Below the pieces are notes generated by a model. The model was given only the letters and a program-made list of their open reading frames with translations, did no database searches and had not been told where the DNA came from. This document shows positions 1-7,199 of a stretch of DNA of 64,000 nucleotides, piece after piece. Source of the stretch: Synechococcus sp. C9 (GTDB lineage: Bacteria; Cyanobacteriota; Cyanobacteriia; Gloeomargaritales; Gloeomargaritaceae). How positions within the stretch are numbered: the first letter of the stretch is position 1; the number at the start of each line of letters is the position of its first letter. A program made the translations under genes and the position numbers. Location of the stretch: NCBI RefSeq assembly GCF_022984075.1, contig NZ_JALAAD010000002.1, forward strand, positions 22,896-86,895, in the 5' to 3' direction.

Positions 1-279
1 AACGAACTGGATATTGGAGAAGCAGAAGCCATTGCTCTGGCAGTCGAGGTTCAAGCTGAGCAGATTTTGATGGATGAACGTCGGGGGCGGCTAGTGGCAA
101 CAAGACTAAACCTGCGACCCACGGGCATTTTAGGAATCTTGGTCGAAGCGAAGAATCGAGGTTTGGTTGCCAAGGTAAAGCCTTTATTGGATGCTCTAGT
201 CAACGAGGCAGGATTTTGGGTTGCAGAACCTTTATACAACAGGGTTTTACAGCTTGTTCATGAAATTGACTCAGTCTGA
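1..279 (+). CDS. DUF3368 (PIN-like) protein, 5' end cut by window edge
   Basis: The frame is open from base 1 to the TGA at 277-279 and starts before the window. The visible 92 residues read NELDIGEAEAIALAVE, then LMDERRGR, then PTGILGILVEAKNRGL, which is the conserved C-terminal half of DUF3368 proteins. These are PIN-like putative toxins usually paired with a small UPF0175-type antitoxin encoded just upstream. The D-E acidic pair in MDERRGR is a family hallmark. The partner, if present, lies outside the window. Recognition is from the motif pattern only; nuclease activity is inferred from the family. Confidence 0.75.
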   Translation, partial: NELDIGEAEAIALAVEVQAEQILMDERRGRLVATRLNLRPTGILGILVEAKNRGLVAKVKPLLDALVNEAGFWVAEPLYNRVLQLVHEIDSV

Positions 280-299
280 TTGCGGCATTGCTATCTTTA

Positions 300-366
300 G
301 GTCACCTCCATTAATTCATGTCTAGACCTACTATGTAAGTACAAAAATCAATAAACAAAGGTTTCC
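300..366. repeat. Degenerate short copy of the GGTACCTC miniature element
   Basis: This 67-bp stretch shares ATTCATG, and TGTAAGTACAAAAATCAATAA in two parts, with the better-preserved 120-bp element at 32704-32823, in the same order, with decayed ends (GTCACCTC and AAAGGTTTCC instead of GGTACCTCTA and TAGAGGTACC). It looks like an internally deleted, old copy. Confidence 0.5.
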
Positions 367-370
367 TACT

Positions 371-447
371 GATTCTGCTAAGGTTCCCAACCAGCATTTT
401 TACTAGAAATCTAGTTTCTATTTTTCCATCTATCTTGATTCTTGTAA
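371..447 (+). promoter_or_regulatory. Iteron-like motifs upstream of parA1 (putative operator/centromere)
   Basis: GATTCTGCTAA at 371-381 and GATTCTTGTAA at 437-447 each differ by one base from GATTCTAGTAA or GATTCTGGTAA, units found in the repeat tract inside the downstream partner gene (1209-1410). Between them, about 402-415, lies the imperfect palindrome ACTAGAAATCTAGT; the same half-sites (AAACTAGA and TCTAGTTT) form an inverted repeat inside the partner gene at about 1151-1175. The sharing is seen in the sequence. A role as autoregulatory operator and/or parS-like site for the ribbon-helix-helix partner is inference. Confidence 0.5.
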
Positions 448-494
448 TCCATAGGATGGTTTACTATAATCTGACAGTAGGCTAGGATAACCCC

Positions 495-1094
495 ATGAAA
501 GTCATCACCGTCACAGGCTTCAAAGGGGGCTGTGGCAAATCCACCACCGCCATCAACCTGGCGACGTTCTTGAGCGAGCGGGGCAAAGTCCTGCTGGTGG
601 ATGGGGACCCCAACCGTACCGCCCTCAGTTGGAGCCAACGGGGAGCCTTGCCCTATCGGGTGGCGGATGAGCGGCAGAGCTTCAAGTGGGTGGCAGGCAA
701 TGACTTTTTGGTGATTGATACCCCGGCACGCCCGGACTCCAGCGACCTACAGGAACTTGCCAAGGGCTGTGACCTGCTGATTTTACCCACCCTGCCCGAT
801 GTGGTTTCCCTGGAACCGATGCTGGCGACCGCCCAGGCGTTGGGGGAAGCTACCTACCGAGTTTTGCTCACCATTGTGCCCCCGCCCCCCAGTCGAGAGG
901 GTCAACAGATGCAGACCGACTTGCAGGCATCCGGCATTCCCGTATTCCAGACCATGATTCGTCGGGCGGCGGGGTTTGGCAAGGCGGCTCTCGCTGGGGT
1001 TTCCATCCGAGAGATGACCGGGCGTGACCGGCTCCCCTGGCAAGACTATCAAGCGTTAGGTAAAGAAATTCTGGAGGTACTGGCAGATGGCTAA
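495..1094 (+). CDS. parA: ParA-family partition ATPase, cassette 1
   Basis: A 199-residue deviant-Walker ATPase of the short ParA (type Ib) class, with no N-terminal DNA-binding extension. The Walker A box KGGCGKST is at residues 10-17 with the signature first lysine, followed by LLVDGDPN (A') and FLVIDTPARP (Walker B). Such proteins move or space plasmid copies by ATP-dependent nucleoid binding, driven by a small DNA-binding partner that sits on the centromere. The partner gene at 1087-1635 overlaps its 3' end by 8 bp, so the two are translationally coupled. A paralogue with the same organisation lies at 30425-31018 on the other strand. The start ATG at 495 directly precedes MKVITVTGFKGG. 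Confidence 0.9.
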   Translation: MKVITVTGFKGGCGKSTTAINLATFLSERGKVLLVDGDPNRTALSWSQRGALPYRVADERQSFKWVAGNDFLVIDTPARPDSSDLQELAKGCDLLILPTLPDVVSLEPMLATAQALGEATYRVLLTIVPPPPSREGQQMQTDLQASGIPVFQTMIRRAAGFGKAALAGVSIREMTGRDRLPWQDYQALGKEILEVLADG

Positions 1095-1635
1095 GTATGG
1101 GGACTTAATCCGCAAGGCGAGGGCAAGCACGGGCGGGACGGAGGAGATAGAAACTAGAAAAATGGAATCTAGTTTAGAAGATGTCAGTAATCAAGATTCT
1201 TCAATAACAGATTCTAATAAACATCAAACAAGCATCTTAGATTCAAGCAAAACAGATTCATTTATAATAGATTCTAGTAAACAAGATTCTTTGATGCTAG
1301 ATTCTGTAAAACAAGAAGCAAGTATCACAGATTCAAGTAAACTAGACTCATCTAAAGTAGATTCTATAAAACAGGATGCCAGTATGATAGATTCTGGTAA
1401 ACAAGATGCTTATGCCAAGGTGGCGATGCGCTTGAGTGCGGAAGCGGTGCAAAGGTTGAAGCGGTGGCGGTTACAGACGGGGTTGCCCTACGAAATTCTG
1501 GTGGATGTGCTCATCCGGGGGCAGGATACCCCCACCCCAGCCCAGGTGGAGGAAGCTCGCAAAATCCGCCACTCCCGGTTGTTGGAGGGAAAGCGCAAGG
1601 CTTTGGACAATTCTCAGAGAAAACTTGACCAGTAG
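1087..1635 (+). CDS. Ribbon-helix-helix-like ParA partner with repetitive linker, cassette 1
   Basis: 182 residues in three parts: a basic N-terminus (about 1-30), a low-complexity linker of DSS-K-x-DS type repeats (about 35-108), and a C-terminal module AKVAMRLSAEAVQRLKRW followed by TGLPYEILVDVLIRGQ (about 112-148) that resembles a ribbon-helix-helix DNA-binding fold. By position (8-bp overlap with parA) and architecture it is the centromere-binding partner, a ParB/ParG-like role. The linker is encoded by DNA repeats with an exact 30-nt period, AT-rich compared with the GC-rich flanking codons. The partner of the second cassette (29778-30428) has an analogous but unrelated linker. The DNA-binding fold is inferred from sequence pattern. 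Confidence 0.75.
   Translation: MAKYGDLIRKARASTGGTEEIETRKMESSLEDVSNQDSSITDSNKHQTSILDSSKTDSFIIDSSKQDSLMLDSVKQEASITDSSKLDSSKVDSIKQDASMIDSGKQDAYAKVAMRLSAEAVQRLKRWRLQTGLPYEILVDVLIRGQDTPTPAQVEEARKIRHSRLLEGKRKALDNSQRKLDQ
1209..1410 (+). repeat. Intragenic 30-bp iterons (half-period 15 bp) in the parA1 partner gene
   Basis: The dinucleotide AG followed by ATTC(T/A) recurs at 1209, 1239, 1269, 1299, 1329, 1359 and 1389, an exact 30-nt spacing over seven units with consensus AGATTCTAGTAAACAAGATT. A second, weaker half-repeat (AAGATTCT-like) sits 15 nt after each. The period is in frame, so protein-level repetition (ten-residue units) is an alternative reason for it. The same GATTCTnGTAA core occurs upstream of parA. 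Confidence 0.8.
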
Positions 1636-1651
1636 TTAGGTTTTATGGTTG

Positions 1652-1674
1652 TTTCATTCAGTGAAATCTGTTTT
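1652..1674. terminator. Weak hairpin between convergent genes
   Basis: TTTCA at 1652-1656 and TGAAA at 1662-1666 can pair over a 5-nt loop, followed by TCTGTTTT. It lies between the convergent parA1 cassette and the DUF5615/DUF433 pair. The stem is short, so a terminator role is tentative. Confidence 0.25.
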
Positions 1675-1684
1675 GGTGTCAGGG

Positions 1685-2044
1685 TCAGTTGCTTCTAATC
1701 CTGAATTTATTGGGTTCGATGATGACGATTGCGCCAAGGATTTCCGATACATCAACCTGGTCAAGAAACTGTTCCAGGGCTAGGTAAATTTCAGTGGCAA
1801 CTGCTCTAAACGGCATTCTCAGTATCACCAGTCCGCAATGGGTGTTTGGCGGATAGGTCAATATATTCGCCCAACCAAGGTCACGACTAATAATAATGCA
1901 CTGTTCTTTTTGGGCAGATATGAATAAATCCCTATCTTTTAGACCACTTAATCCTGATATTTTAACATAAATTGCTGAATGGCCTTTATCGATAAGTAAC
2001 CTTGCTAAACTGAGGGGACAATCTTCATCGACTAGAAATTTCAA
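1685..2044 (-). CDS. DUF5615 PIN-like toxin
   Basis: 119 residues starting MKFLVDEDCPLSLARLL, the typical DUF5615 opening with the conserved acidic pair, then ISRDLGWANI (the second acidic site of the PIN-like fold). DUF5615 proteins are putative ribonuclease toxins coded just downstream of a DUF433 antitoxin. Here the start overlaps the stop of the DUF433 gene by 4 bp, giving a classical two-gene toxin-antitoxin operon on the minus strand. Family length is about 110-120 residues, so it looks intact. Confidence 0.85.
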   Translation of the reverse strand: MKFLVDEDCPLSLARLLIDKGHSAIYVKISGLSGLKDRDLFISAQKEQCIIISRDLGWANILTYPPNTHCGLVILRMPFRAVATEIYLALEQFLDQVDVSEILGAIVIIEPNKFRIRSN

Positions 2045-2259
2045 CTAGCTTGCTCCATCCTCAGGAGTTCACCACAATAAGCCAGTGCATCCAGAATTTG
2101 TTGATGGGTGATGCCGTATTCGTGCATAACTTCTTCATAGGTCATGCCACCGGCGAGCGAGCCAATGACGACAGCGACAGACAGACGAGTACCTTTGATG
2201 ACCGCTTGACCATGTTGGATGTGACTATCCACAACAATCTGGTTTGTTTTACCATCCAT
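2041..2259 (-). CDS. DUF433 antitoxin
   Basis: About 72 residues from MDGKTNQIVVD; the body contains GQAVIKGTRLSVAVVIGSLA and GMTYEEVMHEYGIT, the diagnostic DUF433 winged-helix antitoxin core. The frame is open to an earlier ATG at 2292 (MRLSWHQ), but family members start with MD-x-KTNQIVVD, so 2259 is preferred. It precedes the DUF5615 toxin with a 4-bp overlap. Upstream of it lies an orphan copy of the parA2 control region (2290-2370), which may now act as its promoter region. Confidence 0.8.
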   Translation of the reverse strand: MDGKTNQIVVDSHIQHGQAVIKGTRLSVAVVIGSLAGGMTYEEVMHEYGITHQQILDALAYCGELLRMEQAS

Positions 2260-2289
2260 AGCATTGCTTATTTGGTGCCACGATAACCT

Positions 2290-2370
2290 CATTGTATTCC
2301 TTCACTCGGCATGATGAATATTTGCACTTTTGCGTACTCGTTAACTGTCTAGGAATGGGCAGACTAGTGA
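2290..2370. promoter_or_regulatory. Orphan copy of the parA2 upstream (centromere-like) region
   Basis: Positions 2327-2348 are identical over 22 nt to 31076-31097, which lies upstream of parA2; the shared core is TTTTGCGTACTCGTTAACTG. Similarity extends on both sides (ACTCGGCATGATGA against ACTCAGCATGATGA, and GGGCAGACTAGT against GGGCAGACCGGT). The orientation relative to the gene to its left is the same as at parA2. No parA is attached here. It may be a decoy or second centromere, or the relic of a lost partition cassette. Confidence 0.6.
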
Positions 2371-2518
2371 GCGATGCACCTAAGGGGAAATGCTACAAAG
2401 CTGGAGATTGGGTACTGCACTTGGGGGAAGTAGGTTGGTTTTTGGGGATGTTTGGTCGGGAGCTAATCTGGGTAGAGCGATGGGTGTCGGGGTGTTTAAC
2501 CGTAATTCCATGTGTATG

Positions 2519-2631
2519 GTAATTTCAAACAAATTTGCGACATTCGCCTTTACCTGCAAACCTTGTCCTAGAAGGGGATACAGTGATTACCAGTGCCTCA
2601 AAGTGTTGCATTTTCTTGTGAAACGACTATA
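2519..2631 (+). repeat. 113-bp dispersed repeat, copy 1
   Basis: It matches the reverse complement of 15695-15807 along its full 113 nt with only a few differences. It begins GTAATTTCAAACAA and ends TGTGAAACGACTATA. No open frame is shared, and no terminal inverted repeat is evident. It may be a non-autonomous mobile or regulatory element. Nothing else is recognised between 2371 and 2727. Confidence 0.75.
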
Positions 2632-2787
2632 TTTCACCGACTTTTTGCGGTGCGGAACCCCTTGGATTTATCCATGAGGAGTGCCGTTCTTGACCCAGTG
2701 CGCGATAAAAACCTACTGTTAGCCTTTTAACTATGGAAATCCTGTATGAGTCTATCAATTCGTTGTAGCTGTGCTCCGTTGAGCCGT

Positions 2788-5700
2788 TCAAGTGCCTGGC
2801 GAATTTCTTCTCTGTGACAAGTTGCCAAAGATCATACGATACTGCTCCGCAAACGGCTCTTGCTGTCCGAGAAAAGCCAAATCTCCCACCCAAGCCTTAT
2901 AGGTCTTTAGCAAAAATCGCTTGCGTTCCTTTTCCTTAGGACAGTAAGCCTCCAAATCATTCAACGCGCGCTGGAACTCTGTCAAAAATTCCTGCACACA
3001 GGTTTTCCATGTTTTCCATGTACCATCCGCACTTTTGGGACTGATTTTAACGCTCAACCAATTTCGTACCTGTACCAGTTTGTCAAAGCGTGACGGCTTG
3101 GCAGCTTCATTGCGGATGTCCAACATCAGCGCCACTAAGGGACTATAGTCAGGAATATCTCGGCAACCATTAAAGGTTTCACGGTACTGTTGTAGCTCCG
3201 ACCAAGCTTCCGTTCTCCAGAAGCACTCCCAAGCGACTCGCTTACGATTTTTATCGGGCAGAGCTGACTTCTCTAACTTCAAGAACTCACGCCCTACCGA
3301 TACCAAGATCATCTTAAGATTTTTATCGGGCGGAGCTGATTCCGCCAACTTCAACAACTCACGCCCTAGCGGTACCAAGCTCATGTGAAACTGCTCCGCA
3401 AACGGTTGCCGCTGTCCGAGAAAAGCCAGATGTCCCATCCAAGCCTCATAAGTCTCCTGCAAAAATCGCTTGCGTGCCTCTTCCTCAGGACAGTAAGCCT
3501 CCAAATTGTTTAGCACGTGCTGGAACTCTGTCAAAAATTCCTGCACACAGGTTTTCCATGTTTTCCATGTACCATCCGCATTTTTGGGACTGATTTCAAC
3601 ACGCAACCAATCTCGTACCCGTACCAGTTTGTCAAAGCGTGACGGCTTGGTAGCTTCATTGCGGATGTCCAACATCAGCGCCACTAAGGGACTATAGTCA
3701 GGAATATCCGGGCAACTAGCGAAGGTTTCACGGTACTGTTGTAGCTCCGACCAAGCTTCCGCTCTCCAGAAGCACTCCCAGGCTTCTCGCTTAAGATTTT
3801 TATCAGGTAGAGCTGACTTCTCTAACTTCACAAACTGATACCCTGCCGATATGTAGTCCCGCTGGAGCTTGAGGAGCCAAGTCTGACATTCTTGTTCCAA
3901 GCGCCAATCCTCTGCCTGCCGTGCAAATGTGCGTGCATCTTCCAAAAAATTTAGGTTTCCCTCCGCCACACCACGCTTAAGGAACTCCACAGCCAAACTC
4001 AGTACCTCTTGCAGATTGGTATCTGTCCAATACTGGATACCCATGCTTTGGGTGGTGCTATTCAATACAGGGGGATGGGTTTGCCATTGGGATTGGTCCT
4101 GTTTCAGAGAAGGATGATTGAGCCAAAAGTCGGTTGCCAAATTCGGCTCCCAGAACTCTTGCCAACCACAAAAGGTATCCATAATCGCCAAAGCTTCTAT
4201 AGGGCGCGTAATCCCAACATACAACTGGTTGAGAAAATACTGTAATTGCAGGGACACCTCGTTTTCAGTCCCTTTGGCATAATGCTTAAGCTGTTTTTTG
4301 AAACTGTGCTTATAGTAGTCCCCAAACTTGTAGAGGATTATTTTTTTGAACTCCATCCCCTTGACAGCCGTAACGGTTTGTAGCTGTGCTGGCTTCAGAT
4401 TCTGTGCCAATTCTTCAGCAAATATCTTCTGAAGTTCTCGGTCCTGCGCCACATAACTTAGCTCCTCTCCCACACAACAGGGTAAGATACACACCGTACC
4501 AGTGCTTTTGCTGAGCATATTTTTCAGTTCCCCATCAGTTAAGTTTTTGCCCTGCCCATCCAGTACAAATTTTTGTACTGACCTGCTCTGTTCTTGCGGA
4601 CGCCAGGGCAATTGTGGACCAATTTCCCGATTGTTGCTAAGAATACGTCGCCAGAGGTTAACTACATTACTGAAACGAGTAATCTGGGAGCCAGAGCGAT
4701 AGTTATTTTTTAATTCCTGGGGATCTTGAATCTCAAAGTGGTGGCTCGGTAGCAAGTACGCATGAATATGCTCATGGAGATATTTTTTTAGGGCGGCCCA
4801 ACGGAAGCCTGTAGGATTAATCGTTTGCAAAGGGTCTCCAGCAAACGCATAAGGCAACCGCTCGATTGCCCAGTCTAGCTTGTATTTTCCCCAGGGAGAT
4901 AGGCAAAAAATGACATTCAGTTCAATCTGAGTAAAGTCTTGAACTTCGTCACAAAAAATGACCGGATGAATCGGGTTGATTGTGCCATTTTTCAGCACAT
5001 CTCTAACCAAATCTTGGTCATCCCAATAACCCTCGTGGGTAGTTCGTTCCAGATAACCTGGCCACAATTCGCTGTAAATTTGGTCGAAAACGGCTATATC
5101 GACACTGCGATCCGCTTCGGGCAATTCCCGGTAGCTATCGGGGTCCAGATAATCGCTGACCTCATAACCTTTGATCAACGTGCGTAGGGTATGCCAAGCG
5201 AGTTCTACATCACGGCGACCGCGGTACCAGCTCTGAAATTGGTAAAAATTGACATACTTATCCGGTTGATAGTGCTCTTGCCGCTCGGTTGGGAGACACC
5301 TGAACAGATAATCCTGAAACGTGCTGAAAAAAGCGCGACACTGCTGAATCTCTGCTGGTGAGAAACTACGTTCATCTTGACGATAGCGGTGGCTGACGCG
5401 CAAAATTACACTCACCTTCTCCCAGGCTTGTTGGACTAAAGCCGGGCTGTAGGTCAAAAACAGAGGGTAGTACTGGGGCGATTCCTGTCTTGCAGTTTTC
5501 AGGTAGTGACTGCAATATTCGGCAAAGCAATAGTACAACATCAGGGATTTACCGCTACCAGCCCGCCCGTTGATGAGCAAGGGCATGGAGCGGCTCTGGA
5601 GGACTGCTTCCTCCTCCATAGACAAAGCTAAGTTTCCCTCCTTAGTCTCTTGCATCTCCAACCAAATGGTCTCATCCGCCACCATGTAATCTGGGTAGGC

Positions 5701-6522
5701 ACGATAGCTATACTGTTTCCACACTTCCAACGGTTGAGGATGCCGAAGTATATCGGGCTGGTCAGCTCCGATCCCAAATAGACGGGTTTGGCGCCCCAAA
5801 GCAAATCGTTCCTTTTGTTCTGGAGCGTGGTCATAAATTCCAATGAGGAACGGAAACCGTTTCCCCTGGTACTCACGCACCTGCACCAAACTGACCGCTA
5901 GATGGAGCGACCCCGCCTGCCAACATCTGATTTCCGCCCCTTGATAAAAGCTGGGGAGTTGCTGGTATAACCTACCCTCCTCCTCGTCAACCAACTGTAT
6001 CACCGCCTGATAAGCCTGACGCCGTTGTACCACCGTCAGCGCTTGTCCTTGCCGAACCCATTCCCCGCTTTCCAACACTAGCCGCTCTTTGGAATGGGGA
6101 GCATTCAAAAACTGTGTCCATGCAAAAAGTGCTTCCGGCAGAGCAGGTAGTAGGTTTTGCGAATGTTCTTGTTGCCGTTGCGCCAACCAAACCTGCAACA
6201 CATCATCGGGCACCAAGTCTTTCACCCACTTTTGATAATCAGGATTCTGCCGTTGCTTGAGGAAGTAGTGGTACTCATGACTACCTCTTAGCCAGAGTGC
6301 AAACAAGACCAAAACCGGTACCTCTCCGAGATAGCGCAACTGACCCAACAAACGAATATTTTTGCGGAGGTTGTACTTCCAATAGGGATAGCGGATGTCA
6401 AATAACTGACTTAACAGGATGCGATCTCCCCTCTCCAGGCGAGTGATCAATTTACTTAAGTGTTTCTCTACGTTGTATGGGGCACTGTCACCTCGAACCC
6501 ACGTTGGACAATATACATACAT
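2788..6522 (-). CDS. Large UvrD/Rep-like superfamily-1 helicase domain protein with duplicated C-terminus
   Basis: 1244 residues. Helicase motifs: Walker A GRAGSGKSLMLYY (about 318), Walker B FCDEVQDF (about 535), a GDPLQTINP motif III, TAVKGMEFKKIILY (motif V region, about 728) and LYVGITRP (motif VI, about 779). The N-terminal 300 residues match nothing I recognise. The C-terminal part holds two copies of a roughly 183-residue unit (each with AWECFWR, AWSELQQYRET, ALMLDIRNEA and TWKTWKTCVQEFL), mirrored by a 549-bp tandem DNA repeat. Directly past the stop, another frame (CHREEIRQALERLNGA, ending near 2727) reads like a natural C-terminus, so a recent 3' frameshift is likely. ATG at 6522 opens the frame. 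The gene stands alone; a defence role is only suggested by context. Confidence 0.75.
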   Translation of the reverse strand: MYVYCPTWVRGDSAPYNVEKHLSKLITRLERGDRILLSQLFDIRYPYWKYNLRKNIRLLGQLRYLGEVPVLVLFALWLRGSHEYHYFLKQRQNPDYQKWVKDLVPDDVLQVWLAQRQQEHSQNLLPALPEALFAWTQFLNAPHSKERLVLESGEWVRQGQALTVVQRRQAYQAVIQLVDEEEGRLYQQLPSFYQGAEIRCWQAGSLHLAVSLVQVREYQGKRFPFLIGIYDHAPEQKERFALGRQTRLFGIGADQPDILRHPQPLEVWKQYSYRAYPDYMVADETIWLEMQETKEGNLALSMEEEAVLQSRSMPLLINGRAGSGKSLMLYYCFAEYCSHYLKTARQESPQYYPLFLTYSPALVQQAWEKVSVILRVSHRYRQDERSFSPAEIQQCRAFFSTFQDYLFRCLPTERQEHYQPDKYVNFYQFQSWYRGRRDVELAWHTLRTLIKGYEVSDYLDPDSYRELPEADRSVDIAVFDQIYSELWPGYLERTTHEGYWDDQDLVRDVLKNGTINPIHPVIFCDEVQDFTQIELNVIFCLSPWGKYKLDWAIERLPYAFAGDPLQTINPTGFRWAALKKYLHEHIHAYLLPSHHFEIQDPQELKNNYRSGSQITRFSNVVNLWRRILSNNREIGPQLPWRPQEQSRSVQKFVLDGQGKNLTDGELKNMLSKSTGTVCILPCCVGEELSYVAQDRELQKIFAEELAQNLKPAQLQTVTAVKGMEFKKIILYKFGDYYKHSFKKQLKHYAKGTENEVSLQLQYFLNQLYVGITRPIEALAIMDTFCGWQEFWEPNLATDFWLNHPSLKQDQSQWQTHPPVLNSTTQSMGIQYWTDTNLQEVLSLAVEFLKRGVAEGNLNFLEDARTFARQAEDWRLEQECQTWLLKLQRDYISAGYQFVKLEKSALPDKNLKREAWECFWRAEAWSELQQYRETFASCPDIPDYSPLVALMLDIRNEATKPSRFDKLVRVRDWLRVEISPKNADGTWKTWKTCVQEFLTEFQHVLNNLEAYCPEEEARKRFLQETYEAWMGHLAFLGQRQPFAEQFHMSLVPLGRELLKLAESAPPDKNLKMILVSVGREFLKLEKSALPDKNRKRVAWECFWRTEAWSELQQYRETFNGCRDIPDYSPLVALMLDIRNEAAKPSRFDKLVQVRNWLSVKISPKSADGTWKTWKTCVQEFLTEFQRALNDLEAYCPKEKERKRFLLKTYKAWVGDLAFLGQQEPFAEQYRMIFGNLSQRRNSPGT
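2866..3845 (-). repeat. Tandem 549-bp duplication inside the helicase gene
   Basis: Sequences such as TACCAGTTTGTCAAAGCG occur at 3073 and 3622 (549 nt apart). The similarity runs through both flanks, encoding the two near-identical C-terminal units. High identity indicates a recent duplication or gene conversion. Confidence 0.8.
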
Positions 6523-7199
6523 AGGCGCATTATTGCATTAAGCATCTGCAGTCTATTTATTAATTTTATTAATTAAAAGGATACAACAAACCTTGATTAT
6601 CCCAATGGCTCAACATGATTAACCTGCGATAAGTGGGGTGCAAATGTATTTCATATCCACTCAAAAGACTGTAAATTAAAATACCATTTTAGTCCGGGGC
6701 AACCAATGTATTCTGGGTACCTCTATAGCAATCCTAAATGAGAATGGAACAGGGGTCGCAGGGGCCCCGCCCCCGGTACTGGGTTCTGAAAAATTTCCGT
6801 TTCTGAATACAGTGTGCCTCTTCTTCCGGTGTGCAGGGTATTTCCCGCACCGCTTGCTCCGTCACAATCCCCTGGAAGTGGTATAAACAACTGATGTTCC
6901 GCTAGTGCCCGCAATAATTAATTCTGCCGGTGTGAAAACTTGTTCCCCAACCCGTAAAACCGCTGTTTTTGTGACCACATCCATCGATGACCGATTCTCC
7001 CATTTTATTGCGCTCCTAGAGGTCAGGCAAGAGCAATAGCAATCCCACTAATTCAACCCTAAAACTTATCCTTGGTGATCCTCATCACCGGTTGTCGCTT
7101 GGCTGGATCACTTATCCCGCAAATAGATGGCTTTAGATTAGGCGTAGTAGGGTTTTACCCCTGAAAAAAACACAGTCCTACCAAAGGAGTAAATCGGTT
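6523..7199. other. Non-coding interval with element relics and the subtilase leader
   Basis: No gene is supported. At 6573-6605 AATTAAAAGGATACAA followed by ACCTTGATTAT resembles 13990-14015, a dispersed short repeat. From 6725 to about 6790 there is a partial copy of the TATAGCAATCCTA miniature element (see 15238-15338), preceded by a GGTACCTCTA terminus at 6716. AAAGGAG at about 7185 is a ribosome-binding site for the gene at 7200. Confidence 0.55.
6725..6790 (-). repeat. Partial TATAGCAATCCTA miniature element
   Basis: TATAGCAATCCTAAATGAG and the following 50 nt match the reverse complement of the right half of the intact 101-bp element at 15238-15338 (for example AGGGGTCGCAGGGGC). The other terminus is not seen, so it is truncated. 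Confidence 0.6.

Noticed and set aside
2292..2677. Plus-strand frames after the DUF433 gene
   Set aside because: They cover the orphan parA2-like region and a dispersed repeat; composition and sequence do not look coding.
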